Assembly (NCBI GenBank): GCA_035528475.1
Contig: DATKYO010000130.1
Span: 1 to 13,189, forward strand
Direction of reading: 5' to 3'
Origin: SD8 sp035528475
Lineage (GTDB): Archaea > Halobacteriota > Methanomicrobia > Methanomicrobiales > Methanospirillaceae
Length of the DNA: 13,189 bases
Shown here: positions 1-6,050 of the stretch, in pieces
Numbering within the stretch: the stretch's first letter is position 1
Layout of the letters: each line of letters opens with the position of its first letter
Notes under the pieces: generated by a model
What the model was told of the DNA's origin: nothing
What the model saw: the letters and a program-made list of their open reading frames with translations, nothing else
The model's database searches: none
Position numbers and translations under genes: made by a program

Positions 1-825
1 CTCGTTTGATATATCTATACCGATGAACCGCCGATCAGTCTTCCATGCAGCAACTGTTGTTGTTCCGGCGCCATTGAATGGATCAAGCACGATATCACCC
101 TGATAAGAAAAAAGTTTCATAAGTCTGGAAGGGACTTCTTCGGGGAACATGGCCGGGTGCTGGTAAACCTTCATCCTGGTCTCGGGAGGAATATTCCAGC
201 GGCCTTTCACCCACTCTTTGAATTCAGAGGGTTGTATATCAATTGCTTCCTTTTTTCCTGCCTTTTTATGGGTATCCTTGTCGAACACCTCGATAAATTC
301 CCACGTATATTTGATGTAGGGCATCGAGGGAGAGCACCAGCTTCCCCATGCGGTATATTTGGCATTATAGTTGTTTTTCTCCCACAGGAACTCTGCTTTC
401 CATAAAAACCCGATCTCCTGCAACTGGCCCGATATGATATGGTGTGTGGGAACATAATCCGAGTAGAGCGGCTGGATATTTACCGCAATTCTCCCTCCAG
501 GCTTTAAAACCCGGTAACACTCGCTCCAGACCGTGAAAAGCCGCTCAAAATACTCGCTCCAGTCGTGGGTGTCACTATGCGGGTCTTCTGCATAAGCCTG
601 GCCGAAATTGTAGGGTGGTGATGTGATAATGATATCAATACTTTTATCGGGCATCGAAGAGAGGACTGCACCCGCATCACCACAGATAATTTTATTCACA
701 TAATTCGCGATCTGCGGAGGCTCCTCATAGAGAATTGTATCTTTTGCATTCCTGCTTCCCTTTCTCACCCTGGCTTTTGCATCCTTATCCTGAATTTTAT
801 TTAGTCGAGAAGTTCGGGATGCCAT
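1..825 (-). CDS. DNA amino-methyltransferase (N4-cytosine/N6-adenine type), C-terminus cut by window edge
   Basis: The reading frame is open from an ATG at 825-823 down to position 1, giving 275 codons with no stop, so the 3' end lies outside the window. It has the two hallmarks of SAM-dependent DNA amino-methyltransferases. The catalytic motif TSPPYN is at residues 68-73, and the SAM-binding motif DPFNGAGT is at about 248-255, followed by an FIGIDIS segment. Catalytic motif before SAM motif is the beta-class order. A serine in SPPY is commoner in N4-cytosine enzymes, but N6-adenine activity cannot be excluded. The start is supported by AGGAGAT (minus strand, 836-842) 10 nt upstream. The stretch HPAMFPEEVPSRL before the SAM motif is typical of the family. 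No restriction endonuclease is visible, so it is either an orphan methylase or its partner lies to the left. It is divergent from sufC. Family assignment is firm; target base and recognition site are unknown. Confidence 0.93.
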   Translation of the reverse strand, partial: MASRTSRLNKIQDKDAKARVRKGSRNAKDTILYEEPPQIANYVNKIICGDAGAVLSSMPDKSIDIIITSPPYNFGQAYAEDPHSDTHDWSEYFERLFTVWSECYRVLKPGGRIAVNIQPLYSDYVPTHHIISGQLQEIGFLWKAEFLWEKNNYNAKYTAWGSWCSPSMPYIKYTWEFIEVFDKDTHKKAGKKEAIDIQPSEFKEWVKGRWNIPPETRMKVYQHPAMFPEEVPSRLMKLFSYQGDIVLDPFNGAGTTTVAAWKTDRRFIGIDISNE

Positions 826-978
826 TGAAGGTAATATCTCCTGTCAGCACGAATAATAATTCTGGTGCAGACCGGTAAAAAATTGGGGGAAGATGGCCGC
901 CATAGGAAAATTTCCTCCGGATTGTGAAGGTGAAAACCGTTTAATGCAGGCCGGTCAAAATACTGAGGCGATAAGGAT
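826..978. promoter_or_regulatory. Divergent promoter region between the methyltransferase and sufC
   Basis: This 153-bp gap separates two divergent genes and must hold both promoters. For the methyltransferase (minus strand), the AT run at 876-884 is a candidate TATA box. It would start transcription near 850 and leave a short leader carrying the AGGAGAT at 836-842. For sufC, the AT core at 907-913 would give a leader of about 40 nt and lies inside a perfect inverted repeat (904-916). TTTAATG at 940-946 is a second candidate. The sufC Shine-Dalgarno is GAGGCGAT at 965-972, one mismatch from GAGGTGAT. Promoter positions are inferred from pattern only. Confidence 0.5.
904..916. repeat. 13-bp inverted repeat AGGAAA-A-TTTCCT upstream of sufC
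   Basis: AGGAAA and TTTCCT are perfect reverse complements around a single central A. The element lies 62 bp before the sufC start and overlaps the best AT-rich candidate for its TATA box, which is where an archaeal repressor would act. An Fe-S or iron-responsive regulator is one possibility, but nothing in the sequence identifies the protein. A symmetric element this short can occur by chance. Confidence 0.4.
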
Positions 979-1710
979 ATGCTGGACATAAAAGATCTGC
1001 ATGTGAAGATTGGGGATAAGGAAGTTCTCCATGACATCAATCTGCATATAGGAGAAGGAGAGACCCATGTCCTGATGGGCCCGAATGGATCGGGAAAAAC
1101 GACACTTCTTCGTGCGATAATGGGATTCGGTGGTCTGGATATAGCAGAGGGGAAGATCCACTTCAAGGGAAAGGACGTCACCCGTCTTCCTATTCACGAG
1201 AGGGCCAAACGAGGGATGGGGATGCTGTTCCAGCGCCCCCCGACAATCGCCGGTCTCAAACTCGGAAAACTCCTGGCAGTTACTTCGGGAGAGAATACAG
1301 AAGAAGTGAACCAATATGCAAAATACCTGAATATGGATTCGTTTCTTGACCGCGCTATAAATCTTGGTTTTTCTGGCGGGGAGATTAAACGAAGCGAGGT
1401 ATTACAGTTAATGGTTCAGGATCCCGAATTTGTGATGCTCGACGAACCGGAGAGCGGGGTTGATCTGGAAAACATCACACTGATCGGAAGTGCCATCGCA
1501 AAGCTGCTCGAAAAGGATGTGCATATTGTAAACAGAAAAAAAAGCGGCCTGGTCATAACCCATACCGGCTATATTCTTGACTATCTGGATGCAGATTTCG
1601 GCCATGTTATGTGTGACGGGGTATTCCGTTGCCACGGGAATCCCAGGGAGATATTGAAGGTCATCAAGACGTCGGGCTACAAGGAGTGTATCGCATGCCA
1701 GAAGATATAG
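979..1710 (+). CDS. sufC: Fe-S cluster assembly ATPase SufC (SmsC-type)
   Basis: This is the ABC-type ATPase that partners the SufB scaffold in cytoplasmic Fe-S cluster assembly; ATP-driven dimerisation is known to reshape the scaffold. All nucleotide-binding motifs are intact in 243 residues: Walker A GPNGSGKT (34-41), Q-loop Gln85, signature FSGGE (131-135), Walker B FVMLDEP (151-157), D-loop SGVDLE (159-164) and switch His195. The FSGGEIKRSE signature is typical of SufC rather than of transporters, and there is no membrane partner nearby. The start at 979 has GAGGCGAT (965-972) ten nt upstream. The protein ends with a Cys-x-x-Cys pair (C237, C240), a tail absent from E. coli SufC as I remember it. 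It overlaps sufB by 16 nt. A two-gene C-B order without SufD/S/E matches the minimal archaeal SUF-like (SMS) systems. Confidence 0.95.
   Translation: MLDIKDLHVKIGDKEVLHDINLHIGEGETHVLMGPNGSGKTTLLRAIMGFGGLDIAEGKIHFKGKDVTRLPIHERAKRGMGMLFQRPPTIAGLKLGKLLAVTSGENTEEVNQYAKYLNMDSFLDRAINLGFSGGEIKRSEVLQLMVQDPEFVMLDEPESGVDLENITLIGSAIAKLLEKDVHIVNRKKSGLVITHTGYILDYLDADFGHVMCDGVFRCHGNPREILKVIKTSGYKECIACQKI
1681..1686 (+). promoter_or_regulatory. Shine-Dalgarno AAGGAG that fixes the sufB start
   Basis: AAGGAG lies inside the end of sufC and 8 nt before the ATG at 1695. It selects that ATG over longer in-frame starts such as 1629, which would place 66 more bases inside sufC, and over the downstream ATG at 1716, which has no such motif. 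Confidence 0.75.
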
Positions 1711-2810
1711 ACAAAATGGTGGACCTCTCAACGGAAGAACAGGACCGTCTCACCCAGACCGGCCTTGAAGTCAATATGAAAAACCGGTCAGGAAGTTTTT
1801 TCCAGATTGACCAGGAGATCAAGCAGATTGCAGCCCTTGAGGAAGGAATCGAGGTTCTCTCATTTGCAGATGCACAAAAAAAATATGACTGGCTTGATGA
1901 GTATATCTGGAAAGCCGTCTCGAAAGACAAGGATAAATATACCCAGTATGTAGCCGAACAAAAAGATCCAAAAGGTTTTGTCATCATTGCCAGGGAAGGG
2001 AGCCGATCTGTATATCCCCTTCAGGCATGTCTTTTTCTGGCCAAAACAAATGTCCAGCATGTCCATAACATCGTGATTGCCGAGAAAGGGGCCGAACTGC
2101 ATATCATCTCAGGTTGTGCCAGTGCAAGTTATACCAAGAAGGGGTCCCATATCGGAGTCACGGAATTCTATGTCGGCGAGGGTGCAAAAGTCACCTCCAC
2201 CATGATCCATAACTGGGGAGAAGAAATTAGTGTGTTTCCTCGAAGCGCGTCAATTATCGAGGAGAACGGGGTATTCCTCTCTAATTATGTGTGTATGCAG
2301 CCTGTGCGAAAAATTCAGATGGCTCCGCTAGCTCTTCTGAAGGGAAAGAATTCTGTTGCCCGTTTCAATAGTATGGTGGTTTCCACTCCCGGATCATATA
2401 TCGACATAGGCTCCGTGGCTCGCCTCATGGCTGAGGGAGCCTCGGCTGAACTTCTCACGAGGGCTATCACGACCGGGGGACATATCATTTCCCGGGGTAT
2501 GATAGAGGGACAGACAAGGGGAACGAAAGGGCATATCGAATGCAAGGGACTGATCCTGAAGGACGGAATAATTCATGCCATCCCTGAGATCAAGGGTAAT
2601 GTGGTGGACACCGAACTATCTCATGAAGCTGCGGTGGGGAAAATTGCCCAAGAAGAAATTGAATACCTGATGTCCAGGGGGCTTGATGAGGACGTCGCCA
2701 CTGCCACTATAATCAGGGGATTTCTGGATGTAAAAATTGAAGGACTGCCCCTTGTTCTCCAGAACCAGATTGATGCGGCAATCGATGCGGCAGAAAAAAG
2801 CGGGTTCTGA
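1695..2810 (+). CDS. sufB: Fe-S cluster assembly scaffold SufB (single SufB/D-type, SmsB)
   Basis: This is the scaffold subunit that with SufC assembles Fe-S clusters. It is 371 residues from the ATG at 1695, shorter than E. coli SufB (about 495). It has the right-handed beta-helix-like middle region and helical C-terminus of the SufB/SufD family. From remembered alignment with E. coli SufB, the cluster-assembly cysteine (Cys405) corresponds to Cys283 in HIECKG. The essential glutamate (Glu434) corresponds to Glu311 in LSHEAAVGKI, preceded by His310. Cys141 in ISGCAS and Trp174 in HNWGEE match other conserved positions of the sulfur path. Keeping these residues argues for a SufB-like active subunit rather than a SufD-like one. 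There is no separate sufD, so the scaffold is probably a homodimer. The gene overlaps sufC by 16 nt, which suggests translational coupling. No cysteine desulfurase gene is in the window. Confidence 0.93.
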   Translation: MPEDIDKMVDLSTEEQDRLTQTGLEVNMKNRSGSFFQIDQEIKQIAALEEGIEVLSFADAQKKYDWLDEYIWKAVSKDKDKYTQYVAEQKDPKGFVIIAREGSRSVYPLQACLFLAKTNVQHVHNIVIAEKGAELHIISGCASASYTKKGSHIGVTEFYVGEGAKVTSTMIHNWGEEISVFPRSASIIEENGVFLSNYVCMQPVRKIQMAPLALLKGKNSVARFNSMVVSTPGSYIDIGSVARLMAEGASAELLTRAITTGGHIISRGMIEGQTRGTKGHIECKGLILKDGIIHAIPEIKGNVVDTELSHEAAVGKIAQEEIEYLMSRGLDEDVATATIIRGFLDVKIEGLPLVLQNQIDAAIDAAEKSGF

Positions 2811-2819
2811 AGAGGCTGC

Positions 2820-2857
2820 AATATTTTTTATAACTCAATCCCGTATAGGGGAGAGTA
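2820..2857 (+). promoter_or_regulatory. U-tract / TATA-like element between sufB and pcm
   Basis: The 47-nt gap after sufB contains a run of six T followed by ATAA (about 2824-2833). This could serve as a U-tract terminator for sufCB, as a TATA box for pcm, or both. A TATA box here would start transcription near 2855, close to the pcm start codon. GGGGAG at 2848-2853 is the likely Shine-Dalgarno and favours at least some read-through mRNA. This is inferred from pattern only. Confidence 0.4.
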
Positions 2858-3535
2858 ATGCATATGACGGATGATCCATGGAGATCGAGAAGACTTCGCA
2901 TGGTTGAACTTCAGATAGAAGCCAGGGGTATCAGGGATACCCGGGTCCTGGAGGCCATGAGAAAGGTTCCCCGCCACGAATTTGTTCCTGATACCTATCG
3001 TGAGGCGGCATACAATGACTCTCCTCTTCCCATCGGACACGGGCAGACAATCTCCCAGCCATACATCGTTGCGGCAATGACCGAACTTTTGGAAGTGAAA
3101 CCTCATGAAAGGGTACTGGAAATCGGCGCAGGAAGCGGATACCAGGCTGCAATCCTGGGAATGCTTGCAAAGGAAGTCATATCGATCGAGCGGATCCCGG
3201 AAGTGGCCGATATTGCCCGTAAGAACTTACACGCTGCCGGAATTCTAAATGTAAAAGTGGTTTTAGCAGACGGGACAGAAGGCTATCCGGAATCTGCGCC
3301 CTATAATGCAATAATCGTCACTGCAGCAGCACCTGAAATACCTCCGCCGCTCATTGATCAGTTGGCAGACGGGGGTCGACTGGTGGCTCCTGCAGGGGGG
3401 AGAAATCTTCAGGAGCTGGTGAAAATCGTAAAGTCAGGTGATAAGCAAATCCGCTCTACCCATGGAGGCGTGGTATTCGTTCCCCTCCTGGGACACCATG
3501 GCTGGCCTGAATGGGGTGTAAAAGATGATAATTGA
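2858..3535 (+). CDS. pcm: Protein-L-isoaspartate O-methyltransferase
   Basis: This cytoplasmic repair enzyme transfers a methyl group from SAM to isoaspartyl residues in aged proteins, starting their conversion back to aspartate. The 225-residue length is normal for the family. The N-terminal family signature is present (RMVELQIEARGI at about 14-25, then the KVPRHEFVP block at about 37-44). The active-site segment GHGQTISQP carries the conserved Ser66. SAM motif I is VLEIGAGSGYQAA (86-98), followed by an acidic VISIER strand, and LADGTEGYPE at about 137-146 is the post-II motif. Two in-frame starts are possible, ATG 2858 and ATG 2864. GGGGAG (2848-2853) is 4 nt from the first and 10 nt from the second, so the true N-terminus may be two residues shorter. 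It overlaps the next gene by 11 nt. Confidence 0.94.
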   Translation: MHMTDDPWRSRRLRMVELQIEARGIRDTRVLEAMRKVPRHEFVPDTYREAAYNDSPLPIGHGQTISQPYIVAAMTELLEVKPHERVLEIGAGSGYQAAILGMLAKEVISIERIPEVADIARKNLHAAGILNVKVVLADGTEGYPESAPYNAIIVTAAAPEIPPPLIDQLADGGRLVAPAGGRNLQELVKIVKSGDKQIRSTHGGVVFVPLLGHHGWPEWGVKDDN

Positions 3536-4157
3536 TGCGACCAGATCACTTACCAGAAATAATGTAGTGTATCCGGGAGATATCCCCCCGGAATTCCATC
3601 AGGAAGACCATGGGAGATACCTCCTGTCCGCTCTTCACATGAGTACACATTCGGGGACCCACATAGACGCTCCGTCCCACTATCTAAAAGATTCGAGGGC
3701 CCTGGAGACTATTCCATTTGAGTTCCTTATAGGTCAATGCAGGGTTATTGACCTGACAGAAGTGACAGGGCCGATTACCGCTGCGCACCTGGAAAAAAAG
3801 ATCAGGGAAAGGAGAAAAATTCTAATTAAAACAAATTTCTCCAATAAATCAGATTTTGATGAGCACTATGTGGCTCTTTCAATGGACGGAGCAGCCAGTC
3901 TACTGGAAGCGGGAATCCATTGTGTGGGTATAGATTCTCCGTCTATTGAACCTTTTTCCGGCGACGGCGGAGTACATAGATTGTTGCTCGAGAGAGGGAC
4001 TGCCATAATCGAGCTGGTGGACCTTTCCGCGGTCAAAGAGGGCGACTACTGGATGGTCGCCCTCCCCCTCAGACTTGATGGCCTGGATGGCTCTCCATGC
4101 CGGATACTGCTTGCCACAGAAGAAAATAAGGGGGTGCTATATGAGCCTTATACATGA
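3525..4157 (+). CDS. Cyclase / kynurenine formamidase-family metal-dependent hydrolase (PF04199-like)
   Basis: This 210-residue protein has the family motif HSGTHIDAPSH at 42-52. It supplies His42, His46 and Asp48 as metal ligands and His52 as the probable catalytic base. A second half-site fits His151 and Glu163, and the GIDSPSIEP segment (about 135-143) is also typical. Characterised members hydrolyse N-formylkynurenine or isatin, among others, through a zinc or manganese centre. No tryptophan-degradation gene is nearby, so the substrate here is open. The start ATG overlaps the end of pcm by 11 nt and has GGGGTG (3513-3518) 6 nt upstream. The end overlaps the next gene by 17 nt. Family call is strong, reaction unknown. 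Confidence 0.88.
   Translation: MIIDATRSLTRNNVVYPGDIPPEFHQEDHGRYLLSALHMSTHSGTHIDAPSHYLKDSRALETIPFEFLIGQCRVIDLTEVTGPITAAHLEKKIRERRKILIKTNFSNKSDFDEHYVALSMDGAASLLEAGIHCVGIDSPSIEPFSGDGGVHRLLLERGTAIIELVDLSAVKEGDYWMVALPLRLDGLDGSPCRILLATEENKGVLYEPYT
4130..4136 (+). promoter_or_regulatory. Shine-Dalgarno GGGGGTG that fixes the start at 4141
   Basis: GGGGGTG differs in one base from GGAGGTG and sits 4 nt before the ATG at 4141, inside the cyclase-family gene. It supports 4141 over the in-frame ATG at 4075, which lies deep in the preceding gene and would add 22 residues that look like out-of-frame coding sequence. Confidence 0.65.
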
Positions 4158-4746
4158 TGCAGTAAGGAATCTGGAAGGGTGGGTGAAAGACTCCGGATGC
4201 GAGGACGGAAATGTTGTCCTCCGGGTGAATCCGGACAGAGTAGTGTGCCAGTACGAAAAGGGGGCTTGCATGGAGGCCTCATTTGGAGGAAGGACCGCCG
4301 AATTCGTGACACATGATCCAATCAGGGCAACCACCAGGATAGGATTCATGTTCGGGGCATCACTGGAAAAAGTTGCCCAGCGGGCGGCAGCGTGTGCTAT
4401 CATAAATGTTGTCACAGGATTTCTCTGCATATCCAGGATACTGAAGGCATGCACACCCGATTCGCACCCGGCATGTCTCCTGGCACTTCAAAAGGAACTT
4501 AAAGGAAAAACCATTTATTTTGATGATATCCCTTCTCATATTGCAGGAAAACTGGGAAATGTCGTGAACGACCCGGAAAATGCCGACATAATTCTTGTGA
4601 ACGGGGAGTCCCTTGTATCAGATACAGGCAGTGTGCTGATTGATACCTGCCTCGGCAGGAAAAAGGTTGTTTTTCTTTCCCCCTCCTTGGCAGGAGTATC
4701 ATCTCTGGATAATCTCGAGCACTGGTGTCCCTTCGGAAGAGGGTAA
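4141..4746 (+). CDS. Unassigned cysteine-rich protein, weak resemblance to DUF364-type domain
   Basis: I do not firmly recognise this 201-residue protein. It looks soluble, with no signal peptide or clear membrane segment. It holds nine cysteines (20, 36, 43, 85, 96, 104, 112, 170, 196), which is high for its length. The middle (about 67-105) contains a basic/alanine-rich helix and an INVVTGFLC segment. The C-terminal part has an ADIILVNGESLVSDTG strand-turn (about 148-163) followed by KKVVFLSPSLAGVS. That layout is reminiscent of DUF4213/DUF364 proteins, where a strand reporting presence of a ligand is followed by a GPS-like turn, but the match is from memory and loose. The start at 4141 overlaps the cyclase-family gene by 17 nt, so it is co-translated with it. 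A metal- or cofactor-related role is possible given the cysteines and the operon; this is inference. Confidence 0.6.
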   Translation: MSLIHDAVRNLEGWVKDSGCEDGNVVLRVNPDRVVCQYEKGACMEASFGGRTAEFVTHDPIRATTRIGFMFGASLEKVAQRAAACAIINVVTGFLCISRILKACTPDSHPACLLALQKELKGKTIYFDDIPSHIAGKLGNVVNDPENADIILVNGESLVSDTGSVLIDTCLGRKKVVFLSPSLAGVSSLDNLEHWCPFGRG

Positions 4747-4776
4747 TTTTTTTCCCTCTCATTCCAATACACATCT
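4738..4776 (+). promoter_or_regulatory. Terminator/promoter overlap before glmM
   Basis: AGAGGG (4738-4743) and CCCTCT (4754-4759) can pair as a 6-bp stem around a T-rich loop containing the stop codon and seven T. The same TAATTTTTTT (4744-4753) is centred 28 nt before the glmM ATG, the right distance for an archaeal TATA box with transcription starting at or next to the start codon. There is no Shine-Dalgarno between 4754 and 4776, which fits a leaderless transcript. Confidence 0.45.
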
Positions 4777-6027
4777 ATGCTTTTTGGCTCATCCGGGATC
4801 AGAACAGTCTATTCGAAAAATCTGGTTTTGACTGTAATGAAGGTCGGCCTTGTACTCGGACACCCTGGTGCAAAGGTATTGGTGGGCAGGGATGCCAGAA
4901 ATACCTGCCCAGTCCTGGAATGCAGTCTCATATCCGGAATACTTGCAGCGGGTGGAGATGTGCATCTGGCAGGGATGGTTCCTACACCTGCTATAGGATT
5001 CGCTTCCCGGGTCATGGATGCAGGATGCATGATCACCGCCTCCCATAACCCTGAAGAATTCAATGGTGTGAAAATATTCAATCCCGACGGGTCCTCCTTC
5101 ACCAGAGACCAGCAAAAAGAAATGGAAAATTGCATGGATGTCCCGGATTACGCGGTCTGGGAAGAGCATGGGAGTATATCTGGTCATGATATCCGTGAAA
5201 GGTATATACGCGCAATTATTGACCGGATGGCCCCCGTAAAAGATAGCACCATGGTTCTTGACTGTGGGAACGGGGCAGGGTGCACCGTCAGCCCCTCCCT
5301 TCTTAATGCAATGGGAATATCAGTCCACTGCCTGAATTGCAACCCATCAGAAATGTTCGCAAGACCTTCCGAGCCCCTGGAGGAATACCTCCCCTATATG
5401 AGATCAATTATTAAATCTTCACAAGCAGGTGGAGCCGTTGTGCATGATGGGGATGCAGACCGGATGATGGCATTCGGTCCCGATGGGCAGTTCATCAGCG
5501 GCGACCAGCTTCTCATGCTTTTTACCCGTTATATCGGGGCAAAACAGGTTGTCACCACATTTGACGCGTCAATGGCAATTGATGAACTGGCCGAAGTAAG
5601 AAGGACACCGGTTGGAGACACGTTTGTGTCAGAAGAACTGAGAAAATGGGGAGAATTTGGTGGTGAACCTTCGGGAGCATGGATATTTCCCTGGCACTCA
5701 CTCTGTCCGGACGGTCCCTATGCCGCTGCTCTTTTTTGCGAAATGGCGCATGAATGGGACATTCGGGAAGAAATTGCCAAAATCCCTTCATACCCGATGA
5801 TCAGGGAATCGAGGAAATGCCGGAATGCGAGGGAACTCCTCAAAGACATTGGGGCGGAAAATCCTACCGATGGTATCCGGCTCTCCGAGGAGGACGGATG
5901 GTGCCTGGTAAGGGCATCAGGGACGGAATCAAAGATCCGGTTTACTGCCGAAGGTATATCGCGGGATAAAGCACGGGAAATGCTGGATAAGGGGAGAGAT
6001 TTGGTCAGAAAGGGGAAAAATGCTTAA
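4777..6027 (+). CDS. glmM: Phosphoglucosamine mutase
   Basis: This alpha-D-phosphohexomutase is predicted to convert glucosamine-6-phosphate to glucosamine-1-phosphate. The four functional loops are visible in order. The phosphoserine loop TASHNP has catalytic Ser89. The Mg-binding loop is DGDADR (Asp224, Asp226, Asp228). The sugar-binding loop is GGEPSG (295-300). The phosphate-binding loop RASGTESK starts at Arg379. At 416 residues it is somewhat shorter than the usual 430-455. The N-terminal motif reads FGSSGIRTV, where most family members have GIRG. Phosphomannomutase or phosphoglucomutase activity cannot be excluded by sequence, but position directly before glmU and in one operon with glmS strongly favours GlmM, as with the characterised methanogen enzyme pair. 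No Shine-Dalgarno precedes the ATG; a TATA-like element 28 nt upstream suggests leaderless initiation and a promoter for the glm operon. Confidence 0.88.
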   Translation: MLFGSSGIRTVYSKNLVLTVMKVGLVLGHPGAKVLVGRDARNTCPVLECSLISGILAAGGDVHLAGMVPTPAIGFASRVMDAGCMITASHNPEEFNGVKIFNPDGSSFTRDQQKEMENCMDVPDYAVWEEHGSISGHDIRERYIRAIIDRMAPVKDSTMVLDCGNGAGCTVSPSLLNAMGISVHCLNCNPSEMFARPSEPLEEYLPYMRSIIKSSQAGGAVVHDGDADRMMAFGPDGQFISGDQLLMLFTRYIGAKQVVTTFDASMAIDELAEVRRTPVGDTFVSEELRKWGEFGGEPSGAWIFPWHSLCPDGPYAAALFCEMAHEWDIREEIAKIPSYPMIRESRKCRNARELLKDIGAENPTDGIRLSEEDGWCLVRASGTESKIRFTAEGISRDKAREMLDKGRDLVRKGKNA

Positions 6028-6050
6028 ACCATGGAGTGCGAGATAATCGT

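Noticed and set aside
157..455. Plus-strand frame inside the methyltransferase
   Set aside because: The minus-strand frame is open over the whole 825 bases with both catalytic motifs, so the other frame is a shadow.
801..1314. Two long minus-strand frames opposite the methyltransferase/sufC junction
   Set aside because: They run antisense to sufC, show no family motif, and have no ribosome site; sufC with its intact Walker motifs explains the region.
1629..1694. Upstream in-frame extension of sufB
   Set aside because: It lies within sufC coding sequence in another frame, shows no SufB-like sequence, and the AAGGAG at 1681 points to the ATG at 1695.
4075..4140. Upstream in-frame extension of the cysteine-rich gene
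   Set aside because: It lies in the cyclase-family gene in another frame and has no ribosome site; GGGGGTG at 4130 points to 4141.
6036..6050. GTG start for glmU
   Set aside because: It adds five residues before the conserved LAAGEG region that the paralogue lacks, and no Shine-Dalgarno precedes it; kept only as an alternative.
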